Below, piece by piece: positions 27,082-34,025 of a stretch of DNA of 64,000 nt (position 1 is the first letter of the stretch; the number at the start of each line of letters is the position of its first letter). Made by a program: the position numbers and the translations under genes. The notes beneath the pieces were generated by a model. It had not been told where the DNA came from, ran no database searches, and worked only from the letters and a program-made list of their open reading frames with translations. Origin of the DNA: Marinobacter sp050379415 (GTDB taxonomy: Bacteria; Pseudomonadota; Gammaproteobacteria; Pseudomonadales; Oleiphilaceae); assembly GCF_050379415.1 (NCBI RefSeq), contig NZ_JBNRLS010000001.1, positions 930,001-994,000 of the forward strand, given 5' to 3'.

Positions 27082-27318
27082 ATGTCCAGAGTTTGTCAGG
27101 TTACCGGTAAGCGTCCGGTATCCGGTAACAACGTATCCCACGCGATGAATCACACTCGTCGTCGTTTTCTGCCGAATCTGCAGAACCATCGTTTCTGGGT
27201 TGAGTCCGAGAAGCGTTTCGTGAAGCTGCGCGTATCCACCAAGGGCATGCGCATCATCGACAAAAAAGGCATTGACGCTGTGCTGGCCGATCTTCGTGCC
27301 CGCGGCGAGAAGGTATAA
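27082..27318 (+). CDS. rpmB: 50S ribosomal protein L28
   Basis: A 78-aa ribosomal protein. The start MSRVCQVTGKRPVSGNNVSH and the SHAMNHTRRRFLPNLQ segment are diagnostic of L28. GGAGG lies 6 bases before the ATG. It is followed after 11 bases by rpmG, the standard L28-L33 operon of gammaproteobacteria. Only one CxxC-type cysteine remains, so this is the zinc-free form. Confidence 0.98.
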   Translation: MSRVCQVTGKRPVSGNNVSHAMNHTRRRFLPNLQNHRFWVESEKRFVKLRVSTKGMRIIDKKGIDAVLADLRARGEKV

Positions 27319-27329
27319 GGAGCCGCATC

Positions 27330-27485
27330 ATGCGCGAGAAAATCAAGCTGGTATCTTCAGCAGGCACTGGTCACTTCTACACGACCAAAAAGAACAAGCG
27401 TAACACTCCGGAAAAGATCGAGATCAAAAAGTACGATCCGGTTGTCCGCAAGCACGTTGCGTACAAGGAAGCCAAGATCAAGTAA
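27330..27485 (+). CDS. rpmG: 50S ribosomal protein L33
   Basis: A 51-aa ribosomal protein starting MREKIKLVSSAGTGHFYTT and ending in a Lys-rich tail (KEAKIK). It contains TTKKNKRNTPEKIEIKKYDP, the L33 signature. The Cys pairs of zinc-binding L33 are absent, so it is the C-minus form. AAGGAG lies 6 bases upstream. It is the second gene of the rpmB-rpmG operon, which ends at the strong terminator 16 bases downstream. Confidence 0.97.
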   Translation: MREKIKLVSSAGTGHFYTTKKNKRNTPEKIEIKKYDPVVRKHVAYKEAKIK

Positions 27486-27500
27486 TCCTGATCCGGCCTT

Positions 27501-27539
27501 CACAAAAAAACCCGGCATGATCTGCCGGGTTTTTTTGTG
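27501..27539. terminator. Bidirectional rho-independent terminator between rpmG and the convergent nuclease gene
   Basis: CCCGGCA at 27511-27517 pairs with TGCCGGG at 27523-27529. Seven A precede and seven T follow, and the flanking CACA/TGTG extend the pairing. It works for both strands and serves rpmB-rpmG and the gene at 27553-28413. Confidence 0.95.
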
Positions 27540-27552
27540 CCCGTGAAAAACA

Positions 27553-28413
27553 TCAGAAGGTTTCCAGGTACCCCTTCGGCAACGCCACATCCATGGCAAT
27601 GGGCAGATGGTCGGAGACCGGATAGCTCACCACCTCTGACCGGCGGATTTCCAGGCTCGGACTGACCAGGATATGGTCCAGCGCCTTCTCCGGGCGCCAG
27701 CTCGGAAAACTGTGCGCGGTCTCCGGTAATGGAATCAGGTCGGTCTGTTTCAGAGGAGTCTGGGTCAGAAGCTGCTCGGCGTGGGCATTCATGTCGCCCA
27801 TCAGCACCACATGCCGATAATCCGCAATCTGTTCCCGGATATAGCCCAACTGCCGCTGCTGCGCGGCTTTGCTCAGGGACAGGTGCATCAGAACCAGCAC
27901 CAGGGGATCCTCTTTCACACCATAGCGCGCGATGATGGCACCCCGCCCGGGAATCAGCCCCGGCAAACGGTGCTCGGTGACATCCAGAGGGCGGAACCGG
28001 CTGAGCAGGCCATTGGAGTGCTGGGCAATCTGCCCCATGTTCCGGTTCAGCTGCTGATACCAGTAAGGGATTCCTGCCGCCTCGGCCAGGTATTGCACCT
28101 GATTGATAAAACCGCTACGGAGGCTGCCGCCATCGCATTCCTGCAGCGCCACCACATCGTAATTGCTGACCAGCCGGGCAATCCGATCCAGGTTCTCGAT
28201 ACGATTGCGATAAGGCAGGACATGCTGCCAGCTGCGGGTCAAATAGTGGCGGTAGGACGTGGTATTGATGCCCACCTGGATATTGAAGGTCAGCAGCCGG
28301 ATATGGCGGTGGGGCTCGAATTCCGGCACATGCTCGAAACCGGAACAGCGACCTCTCGGCTCCTGCTCCGACTTCAGCATTCCATCAATCTGTTTGCGAA
28401 TACGCTTGTACAT
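27553..28413 (-). CDS. Endonuclease/exonuclease/phosphatase (EEP) family protein
   Basis: A 286-aa protein of the EEP fold (DNase I/exonuclease III-like). Visible landmarks are LLTFNIQVG, ALQECDGGSL with the metal-binding Glu, MGDMNAH with the catalytic Asp-Asn pair, and the terminal SDHLPI with the active-site Asp-His. Substrate may be DNA, a phospholipid or a small phosphoester. Two starts compete: ATG 28413, just before the conserved region, and ATG 28479, which overlaps the dsbA stop (ATGA) but adds 22 unconserved-looking residues. I prefer 28413. A perfect hairpin lies between the two candidates. The same gene follows dsbA in pseudomonads. Confidence 0.82.
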   Translation of the reverse strand: MYKRIRKQIDGMLKSEQEPRGRCSGFEHVPEFEPHRHIRLLTFNIQVGINTTSYRHYLTRSWQHVLPYRNRIENLDRIARLVSNYDVVALQECDGGSLRSGFINQVQYLAEAAGIPYWYQQLNRNMGQIAQHSNGLLSRFRPLDVTEHRLPGLIPGRGAIIARYGVKEDPLVLVLMHLSLSKAAQQRQLGYIREQIADYRHVVLMGDMNAHAEQLLTQTPLKQTDLIPLPETAHSFPSWRPEKALDHILVSPSLEIRRSEVVSYPVSDHLPIAMDVALPKGYLETF

Positions 28414-28441
28414 AGGCCGGCAGTCTCTTCCTGCCTTTATG

Positions 28442-28469
28442 GCCCGGTGGCAAGGCCGCGCCACCGGGC
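28442..28469. repeat. Perfect 10-bp inverted repeat between dsbA and the EEP gene
   Basis: GCCCGGTGGC at 28442-28451 is the exact reverse complement of GCCACCGGGC at 28460-28469, with an 8-nt spacer. There is no U-run, so it is not a classical terminator. It could attenuate or protect mRNA between the two genes, or mask an upstream start at 28479. Confidence 0.6.
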
Positions 28470-28475
28470 TATCTG

Positions 28476-29111
28476 TCATTGCCCGGCGTCGTGCTCCCTC
28501 TCCACCAGGTAATCCACAACCTTCAATACGGCCTCGTGACCACCAGCCATGGAGGCCGTCACTGTGTATCTCCCATCAATCAGCATAGTCGGTGTGCCGG
28601 TAACCCGTGCGCCGCGAATTTTGGCCTGGGCCTGCTGCATCTTCGCGTTCACACCGAAGCTGTTGTAATTTTTGAGAAACTCCTCCGGGTCCACACCGTA
28701 CCCAGCAACGAAATCTGCCAGGGATTCGCCGTCGTTCAGGGGCCGGCGCTCACCGGCCAGGGCATCAAACAGAGCATCATGCACCTTCTCCCGCTCACCC
28801 ATGGCCTCGAGGGCGTAAAACGCCCTGGCATGGGGCTCCCAGGAACGCCCCAGCGCTGCCGGAATACGAACATAATTCACGTAATCCGGGGCATCGGCTT
28901 CCCAGGCCTCGGCCAACGGCTTGAAGTTGTAACAGTGGGGGCAGCCGTACCAGAACACCTCGGCCACCTCGACTCCACTTTCACTTGCGGTGCGGACCGG
29001 CGTTTCAAGCTTGCGATAGTGCACACCCTCCTCCCAGCTCTGGGCACTGGCGGTTCCCGTAACGGCGACGGCCATCGCCAGAAATGCTGCCACTCCAAGT
29101 GATCTGATCAT
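28476..29111 (-). CDS. dsbA: Periplasmic thiol:disulfide interchange protein DsbA
   Basis: A 211-aa exported oxidant of protein thiols. A signal peptide (MIRSLGVAAFLAMAVAVTG, cleavage near ASAQ) is followed by a thioredoxin fold with the active site WYGCPHCYNF (CPHC), typical of DsbA. The cis-proline loop is RVTGTPTMLIDGRY, with TPT. It lies between cytochrome c4 and the EEP gene, all on the minus strand. The cytochrome terminator separates it from cytochrome c4, and its own promoter presumably lies in the 157 bases upstream. Confidence 0.95.
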   Translation of the reverse strand: MIRSLGVAAFLAMAVAVTGTASAQSWEEGVHYRKLETPVRTASESGVEVAEVFWYGCPHCYNFKPLAEAWEADAPDYVNYVRIPAALGRSWEPHARAFYALEAMGEREKVHDALFDALAGERRPLNDGESLADFVAGYGVDPEEFLKNYNSFGVNAKMQQAQAKIRGARVTGTPTMLIDGRYTVTASMAGGHEAVLKVVDYLVEREHDAGQ

Positions 29112-29223
29112 TCAACGTCTCCGATTTCCTGAATGCATTTTGTGAGGGATTATGACCCAGCAATCGGCAAAAGTTCCACAACGGAGCCGACAGCGGTGTA
29201 TTACAGGATGGTAAGCAAGCAAC

Positions 29224-29249
29224 AAAAAACCCCGCCAGGGCGGGGTTTT
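29224..29249 (-). terminator. Rho-independent terminator after cytochrome c4
   Basis: On the minus strand a CCCCGCC...GGCGGGG stem (29230-29236 with 29239-29245) is followed by a run of six U (29224-29229 on the plus strand reads A). It lies about 20 bases after the cytochrome stop. Confidence 0.9.
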
Positions 29250-29268
29250 CCAGCAACACGTTCCGATA

Positions 29269-29877
29269 TCAGTTGAGACCGGAAACGTAGTTGGCGACAG
29301 CCTCGATTTCGGCGTCGGTCAGCTTGGCGGCAACGTCCATCATGATGGCGGCGTTGGAACCGGTGTTTCGGGAGCCGTCACGGTAAGCCTGCAGCTGCTT
29401 GATGACATACTCGGCATTCTGACCACCCAAAGCGGGGTAGCCACCCGGCTCGTTACCCTTGCCCTGAGGGTTATGGCAGCCCGCGCACGCCGGCACACCG
29501 GTCGCCAGGTTGCCGCCACGGTAGAGTGCTGCGCCCTGGTCGATGGTGTCCGGGCTGGCCTGGCTCACGATCATGTCCTGGCTATCGAAATAAGCCGCCA
29601 GATCCTGCAGATCCTGCTCCGACATATTATCCAGAAGACCGGTCATCTCCGGGATGGCACGGTCACCGGCCTTGATAGCAGCCAGCTGGTCATAAAGGTA
29701 TTTCTCACCCAGTCCGGACAGCTTCGGGTACACACCCATTACCGGCTTCTGGCCACCCTGGCCATGACAGCCTGCACATACCGCTGCGTTCTGTTCACCT
29801 GCCTGGGGATCTCCTGCTCCGTGTGCCAGCGTTGTAAGGCTTACACCAAGAACAACTCCTGCGATCAGTTTTTTCAT
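29269..29877 (-). CDS. Cytochrome c4 (dihaem periplasmic c-type cytochrome)
   Basis: A 202-aa exported cytochrome with signal peptide MKKLIAGVVLGVSLTTLAHG. Two haem-attachment motifs, CAGCHG near residue 35 and CAGCHN near residue 135, sit in two similar class I domains, each with a later Met ligand (PEMTGLLDNMS; IMMDVAAKL). Cytochrome c4 shuttles electrons from the bc1 complex to terminal oxidases. It is divergent from engB, and the order engB/cytochrome c4/dsbA matches what I recall from Pseudomonas. Confidence 0.93.
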   Translation of the reverse strand: MKKLIAGVVLGVSLTTLAHGAGDPQAGEQNAAVCAGCHGQGGQKPVMGVYPKLSGLGEKYLYDQLAAIKAGDRAIPEMTGLLDNMSEQDLQDLAAYFDSQDMIVSQASPDTIDQGAALYRGGNLATGVPACAGCHNPQGKGNEPGGYPALGGQNAEYVIKQLQAYRDGSRNTGSNAAIMMDVAAKLTDAEIEAVANYVSGLN

Positions 29878-30051
29878 GCTCGCTCCGCTTCTCTCATCTT
29901 AAAGGTATTCTTCATCATGCAGCCGGCAGGCGCTGACCAGGCAGGCTCAAAACCGGGACTGAAAGCGGCCACGCGCAGCGCGCCGCCCGGAATTGGTGTA
30001 GCATTATACATTAATCGCCAATAACTGAAATCCAAAGGAAAGCCAACTGTT

Positions 30052-30690
30052 GTGGACCCTGATCTGACTCAAAAATCCATCTCTTTTAACAGCGCCCGAT
30101 TCCTGATCAGCGCGTCCCGGCTGGAAGAGTGTCCGCCCGATGTCGGGGCCGAGGTCGCCTTTGCCGGTCGCTCCAACGCCGGCAAATCCAGTGCGCTTAA
30201 TGCCATCACCGCCAACGGCAAGCTGGCCCGTACTTCCAAGACTCCCGGACGCACCCGCCTGATCAACTTCTTCTCCCTGAACCGGGAAGGGTGCCGCCTG
30301 GTGGACCTACCGGGCTATGGCTATGCCAAGGTATCCCGGGACATGAAGGACGACTGGCAGCAACACCTGGGCCATTACCTGAATGACCGCCGGTGTCTGC
30401 GGGGCCTGGTCCTGGTTATGGACATCCGCCACCCGTTGACTGATTTCGACCAAATGATGGTGGAATGGTGCGAACATAACCACCTTCCGCTGATGATTCT
30501 GGCTACCAAGGCCGACAAACTGAAATTCGGTCAGGCCAAGACCGCCATGCTGGGCATCGCCAAAAAGCTGAAAACCTACCAGTGCGTGGAGCACCTGATC
30601 ATGTTCTCGGCCACTTCCAAACGGGGCGTTGAAGAATGTCGGGATGCACTGAGCAATTGGCTGGAGGGGGAAGCGCCGGAACTGGCATAA
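30052..30690 (+). CDS. engB: Ribosome biogenesis GTP-binding protein EngB (YihA/YsxC)
   Basis: A 212-aa TrmE-Era-EngA-like GTPase needed for large-subunit assembly. G1 is GRSNAGKSSALN, G2 lies in KTPGRTRLINFF, G3 is DLPGYGYAKV, G4 is ATKADKL and G5 is FSATSKRG. The GTG start at 30052 has AAAGGAAAG about 10 bases upstream. The gene is divergent from cytochrome c4. The A-run after its stop belongs to a terminator that functions on the opposite strand. Confidence 0.95.
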   Translation: MDPDLTQKSISFNSARFLISASRLEECPPDVGAEVAFAGRSNAGKSSALNAITANGKLARTSKTPGRTRLINFFSLNREGCRLVDLPGYGYAKVSRDMKDDWQQHLGHYLNDRRCLRGLVLVMDIRHPLTDFDQMMVEWCEHNHLPLMILATKADKLKFGQAKTAMLGIAKKLKTYQCVEHLIMFSATSKRGVEECRDALSNWLEGEAPELA

Positions 30691-30720
30691 AAAAACCGGT
30701 CTGCCAGGCGACAGACCGGT
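30688..30720 (-). terminator. Terminator for the minus-strand TetR gene
   Basis: ACCGGTCTG at 30695-30703 pairs with CAGACCGGT at 30712-30720. On the minus strand it is followed by a U-run of seven (A at 30689-30695). It sits about 160 bases after the TetR stop and also abuts the engB stop. The intervening 30721-30883 shows no gene, only a small CCTGAG/CTCAGG repeat. Confidence 0.75.
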
Positions 30721-30883
30721 GAAACGTCAGGGTTTGCGACGTGCTAAAACCTGAGAACTCACTCAGGAGACGCAAGGAATGTCCGAATTCCCAACGTCAC
30801 TTCTAAGACCGGCATCCACGCCTGAAGTTCCCGAATCGTTCATTTTTTACCCAACACTTCGCCTTTCACTTACTCTGCCCGGT

Positions 30884-31552
30884 TCAGACGGCCGGCCCGG
30901 CCGACTCCGGAAGTGACGGCCGGTACTTTTCCCGAAGCGCCATCACCTGTTCCCGGTAATCCGTGGTCAGATAGGGGATCTCCAGGGTAAGCACCTGGTA
31001 GATGCCCTGCTTCAATTCCGTCAGGCTGAGGCTGGCCGGCTCATCTGCGGCATGGGCGGTTTTCAGGAACGCCATCCAGTTGGTGATCACCAGCCAGACG
31101 TTCAGCGACATGGCCGAGCGCAGGTCCTCGGGCTGGGGTTCGATGATCCCTGCCTCCGACATCTTCTCGAAGATTTGACTGATCGCCGCCAGGCAACGAT
31201 TGGTGAACTCCCGGTAATCCTTGCGCAGGCGGGTATCGCTGTCGAGCAGGTATTCCAGGTCCCGGTGAAAGAACCGGTAGCTCCAGAGTCCGTCAAACAC
31301 GGATTCGAGATAAAAGGTCAGGTCGTCCAGGGTCAGCGACCGGTCCCGGGGGATATCCAGGTAGTAGTCCACCAGTTTTTCATACTCGAGGAAGATCTCG
31401 TAGATGATGTCCGACTTGTTGCGGAAGTGGTAATAGAGGTTACCGGGCGAGATTGCCAGGTGGGCGGCAATGTGATTGGTGGTGACATTGCGCTCGCCTC
31501 GTTCATTGAACAGATCGAGACTGGCAAGGAGGATTTTGTCTCTCGTTTTCAT
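30884..31552 (-). CDS. TetR family transcriptional regulator
   Basis: A 222-aa regulator. The helix-turn-helix is in residues 24-45 (TTNHIAAHLAISPGNLYYHF), with the YYHF recognition helix of TetR. The ligand-binding domain (FFHRDLEYLLDSD) is of the type seen in regulators beside fatty-aldehyde or alcohol oxidation genes. It is divergent from the aldehyde dehydrogenase operon, and a perfect 16-bp palindrome lies between them, so it most likely represses that operon. In P. aeruginosa a TetR gene is similarly divergent from an aldehyde dehydrogenase gene near coaD. Confidence 0.9.
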   Translation of the reverse strand: MKTRDKILLASLDLFNERGERNVTTNHIAAHLAISPGNLYYHFRNKSDIIYEIFLEYEKLVDYYLDIPRDRSLTLDDLTFYLESVFDGLWSYRFFHRDLEYLLDSDTRLRKDYREFTNRCLAAISQIFEKMSEAGIIEPQPEDLRSAMSLNVWLVITNWMAFLKTAHAADEPASLSLTELKQGIYQVLTLEIPYLTTDYREQVMALREKYRPSLPESAGPAV

Positions 31553-31623
31553 AAAGTTGTGAGCACTGGTTGTGATCTTTCGCTCGACTGGCCCGATCGG
31601 CCATCGGCGCTTGCTTGACTGCC

Positions 31624-31639
31624 TAGAGTATATACTCTA
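31624..31639. promoter_or_regulatory. Perfect 16-bp palindromic operator candidate for the TetR regulator
   Basis: TAGAGTATATACTCTA is its own reverse complement. It lies midway between the divergent TetR start (31552) and the aldehyde dehydrogenase start (31731), in an otherwise GC-rich gap. Its length and symmetry fit a TetR dimer site, and its position would cover both promoters. Confidence 0.7.
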
Positions 31640-31730
31640 ATAATAGTCCCTGATGCAAACTGGCTATTTTTTGGCCACACCACAAAACAGGTTGCCGGGT
31701 CGTGGTGCCGGCTGCCCAGGGGAGAATGTC

Positions 31731-33176
31731 ATGGCTGCTACCGTCGTCCAGCTCACGGAGAGCAAAAAACACATCCAGCATACCCACCGGGTATTCGCAG
31801 CGCAGAAAAAGGCCTTCCGGGGCAATCCCTCGCCCTCGCTGACCGAGCGGCAGGACAACCTGAAGCGCCTGAAACGCGCGCTGCTCAGCAATCAGGACCG
31901 CCTCGTGGAAGCCATTGACCGGGATTTCAGCTGCAGGTCCCGGGACGAATCATTGATTGCCGAGGTGATGCCGTCGATCCAGGGCATCAACTACACGCTG
32001 AAGAACCTCGCCGACTGGATGAAACCGTCCAAGCGCCATGTCTCGGTGCTGTTCCAGCCCGCCAGCAACAAGGTGCACTACCAGCCCAAGGGCGTGGTAG
32101 GCGTGATCGTGCCATGGAACTACCCGCTGTACCTGGCGGTCGGTCCCCTGGTGGCCTCCCTGGCCGCCGGCAACCGCACCATGATCAAGATGTCCGAGTA
32201 CACCCCGCACACCTCGGCGCTGTTCAAGGAAATCATCGAAGACAACTTTGCCGAGGACCTGGTCGCGGTGATCAATGGCGAAGCGGATGTGGCTGCCGAT
32301 TTCTCCTCCCGGCCCTTTGACCACCTGCTGTTCACCGGCTCCACGTCGGTCGGAAAGCTGGTGATGCGCGCGGCGGCGGAGAATCTCACGCCGGTGACCC
32401 TGGAGCTGGGCGGCAAGTCGCCGGCTATCGTTTCCCCGGATGTACCCATGGAAGACGCAGCCCAGCGCATTGCCTTCGGCAAGGCCTTCAACGCCGGACA
32501 AACCTGTGTCGCGCCGGACTATGTGCTGTGCCCGGCAGACCGGGTGCAGACTTTTGTGGATGAATTCCGTTCCCGTTTCGCAGAAATGTACCCGAGCCTG
32601 CGGGACAACGACGATTACACCGCGATCATCAACGAGCGCCAATACGACCGTCTGCAGGATTACCTGGAAGACGCCAGGGAGAAAGGCGCGGAGCTGATCG
32701 AGATCAACCCGGCCCGTGAGGACCTGAAGGATGGCACCCGGAAGATTCCGCTGACTCTGGTTCTCAAGGCAAACCCGGACATGAAGGTGATGCAGGACGA
32801 GATTTTCGGTCCGATCCTGCCGGTGGTGGCCTACGGCACCCTGGATGAGGCCATCCACTACATCAATGACCGTCCACGCCCGCTGGCGCTGTACTTCTTC
32901 GGTTACGACAAGGATGAGCAGCAGCACGTGGTTGAGAACACCCACTCCGGCGGCATGTGCATCAACGATGCGCTGATGCATGTGGCCCAGGACGATCTGC
33001 CGTTCGGTGGTATCGGGGATTCCGGCATGGGGCACTATCACGGTCGCGAAGGCTTCCTGACTTTCTCCCATCACCGGGGGATCTTCACCAAGCAGAAGTT
33101 CAACAGCGGCAAGTTTGTCTATGCTCCGCACGGGACCGCCATGCACAGGCTGGTTTACCGGTTCTTTATTCGCTGA
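31731..33176 (+). CDS. Aldehyde dehydrogenase, coniferyl aldehyde dehydrogenase type
   Basis: A 481-aa NAD(P)-dependent aldehyde dehydrogenase. The active site shows VTLELGGKSPAIV with the general-base Glu and FNAGQTCVAPDYVL with the catalytic Cys. The coenzyme-binding GSTSVGK motif and the PWNYPLYLAVGPLVA stretch are those of the CalB-type branch, which also includes fatty and terpenoid aldehyde oxidisers; its C-terminus carries a short hydrophobic tail (HRLVYRFFIR) seen in membrane-associated members. The start at 31731 has GGGGAGA six bases upstream. It heads an operon with the Tat protein and GMC oxidase and is probably under the divergent TetR. Confidence 0.88.
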   Translation: MAATVVQLTESKKHIQHTHRVFAAQKKAFRGNPSPSLTERQDNLKRLKRALLSNQDRLVEAIDRDFSCRSRDESLIAEVMPSIQGINYTLKNLADWMKPSKRHVSVLFQPASNKVHYQPKGVVGVIVPWNYPLYLAVGPLVASLAAGNRTMIKMSEYTPHTSALFKEIIEDNFAEDLVAVINGEADVAADFSSRPFDHLLFTGSTSVGKLVMRAAAENLTPVTLELGGKSPAIVSPDVPMEDAAQRIAFGKAFNAGQTCVAPDYVLCPADRVQTFVDEFRSRFAEMYPSLRDNDDYTAIINERQYDRLQDYLEDAREKGAELIEINPAREDLKDGTRKIPLTLVLKANPDMKVMQDEIFGPILPVVAYGTLDEAIHYINDRPRPLALYFFGYDKDEQQHVVENTHSGGMCINDALMHVAQDDLPFGGIGDSGMGHYHGREGFLTFSHHRGIFTKQKFNSGKFVYAPHGTAMHRLVYRFFIR

Positions 33177-33209
33177 TTCTTTTGCCTGTGAGTCTGGGTG
33201 CCTGTCGGC

Positions 33210-33305
33210 GATGGGCATTCCTTTCCGGGACACGCCGTGAATACGTCCCTGTAGGCTTGAGCAAAACATCCCTGTTTTGCACAGTCCCGGAAAGGAATGC
33301 CCATC
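33210..33305 (+). repeat. Hairpin element A (conserved loop, private arms)
   Basis: A perfect 22-bp inverted repeat (33210-33231 with 33284-33305, extending imperfectly outward by about seven bases) encloses a 52-nt loop. The first half of the loop holds GTGAATACGTCCCTGTA at 33237-33253, shared with element D at 46741. The second half is a small hairpin, GCAAAACA/TGTTTTGC (33261-33280), with apical TCCC. It lies between the aldehyde dehydrogenase and Tat-protein genes inside a likely operon. The arms share no sequence with elements B, C and D. There is no U-run. Confidence 0.85.
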
Positions 33306-33360
33306 ACCGACGCCCGGTTTGGTTGCAGGCCGCATTACAACAATAAAAGAGAAAGGTCCG

Positions 33361-33999
33361 ATGAACGATCAATCCGAAGTACGTTCAACTTCCTCCGATT
33401 TCGCCAACCTTGACCGCCGAAGTTTTCTGAAAACCGGACTCGGCGGAGCCATTTTTCTGGGTACCGTCAGCGCCACAGCCGGCCTGAGCGGTTGTAGCTC
33501 GACCCCAGCCGGCCGAGTGAGCGCGGTGGGCACGCGCATGGATGCCAGTTACGAGTTCCGTTTCCTGACTTCCGACGATATCCAGCTGTTCGAGGCCCTG
33601 CTCCCGGCGACTATCGGCCCCGGGCTGCCGGAGCAGCCGCAGGCGCGGCGCATGGCAATCGCCGGTACCATCGAGCGAATCGATGCGGGCATCCACAACT
33701 TCGGGCCGGCGAACCAGAAGGAATTGCGGCGCCTGTTCGATCTGCTCAACTTCGGACTGACCCGCGTCACCATCGCCCGGGTGTGGTCGAGCTGGCCCAA
33801 GGTGACTGCCGAGGAGGCCGATGCGTTCCTGGAGCGCTGGCGTACCAGCGGTATCGGCCTGTTCAACAACGGTTATATTGCCCTGACCAAGATCAGCAAC
33901 GTGGCGTTCTATGGTTACGAGGATTTCTGGCATCTCTCCGGTTACCCGGGGCCGCCGCAATGGGCGGTGGATGCCCTCCCCCAGTTCCAGAACGTGTGA
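33361..33999 (+). CDS. Tat-signal lipoprotein, small (gluconate dehydrogenase subunit 3-like) partner of the GMC oxidase
   Basis: A 212-aa protein with the twin-arginine motif LDRRSFLKTGLGG at residues 18-30 and a following hydrophobic core ending in LSGCSS, so it may also be lipidated. The mature part (TSDDIQLFEALLPATIGPGL) resembles the small subunits that accompany FAD-dependent GMC dehydrogenases such as gluconate or glucose dehydrogenase. The GMC gene follows after 26 bases. The GMC protein has no export signal of its own, so this subunit may carry it across the membrane. GAGAAAGG lies before the ATG. A corresponding small gene occupies this position in P. aeruginosa. Confidence 0.8.
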   Translation: MNDQSEVRSTSSDFANLDRRSFLKTGLGGAIFLGTVSATAGLSGCSSTPAGRVSAVGTRMDASYEFRFLTSDDIQLFEALLPATIGPGLPEQPQARRMAIAGTIERIDAGIHNFGPANQKELRRLFDLLNFGLTRVTIARVWSSWPKVTAEEADAFLERWRTSGIGLFNNGYIALTKISNVAFYGYEDFWHLSGYPGPPQWAVDALPQFQNV

Positions 34000-34025
34000 C
34001 ACCCAGCTGATTGACGGAGCCAACC

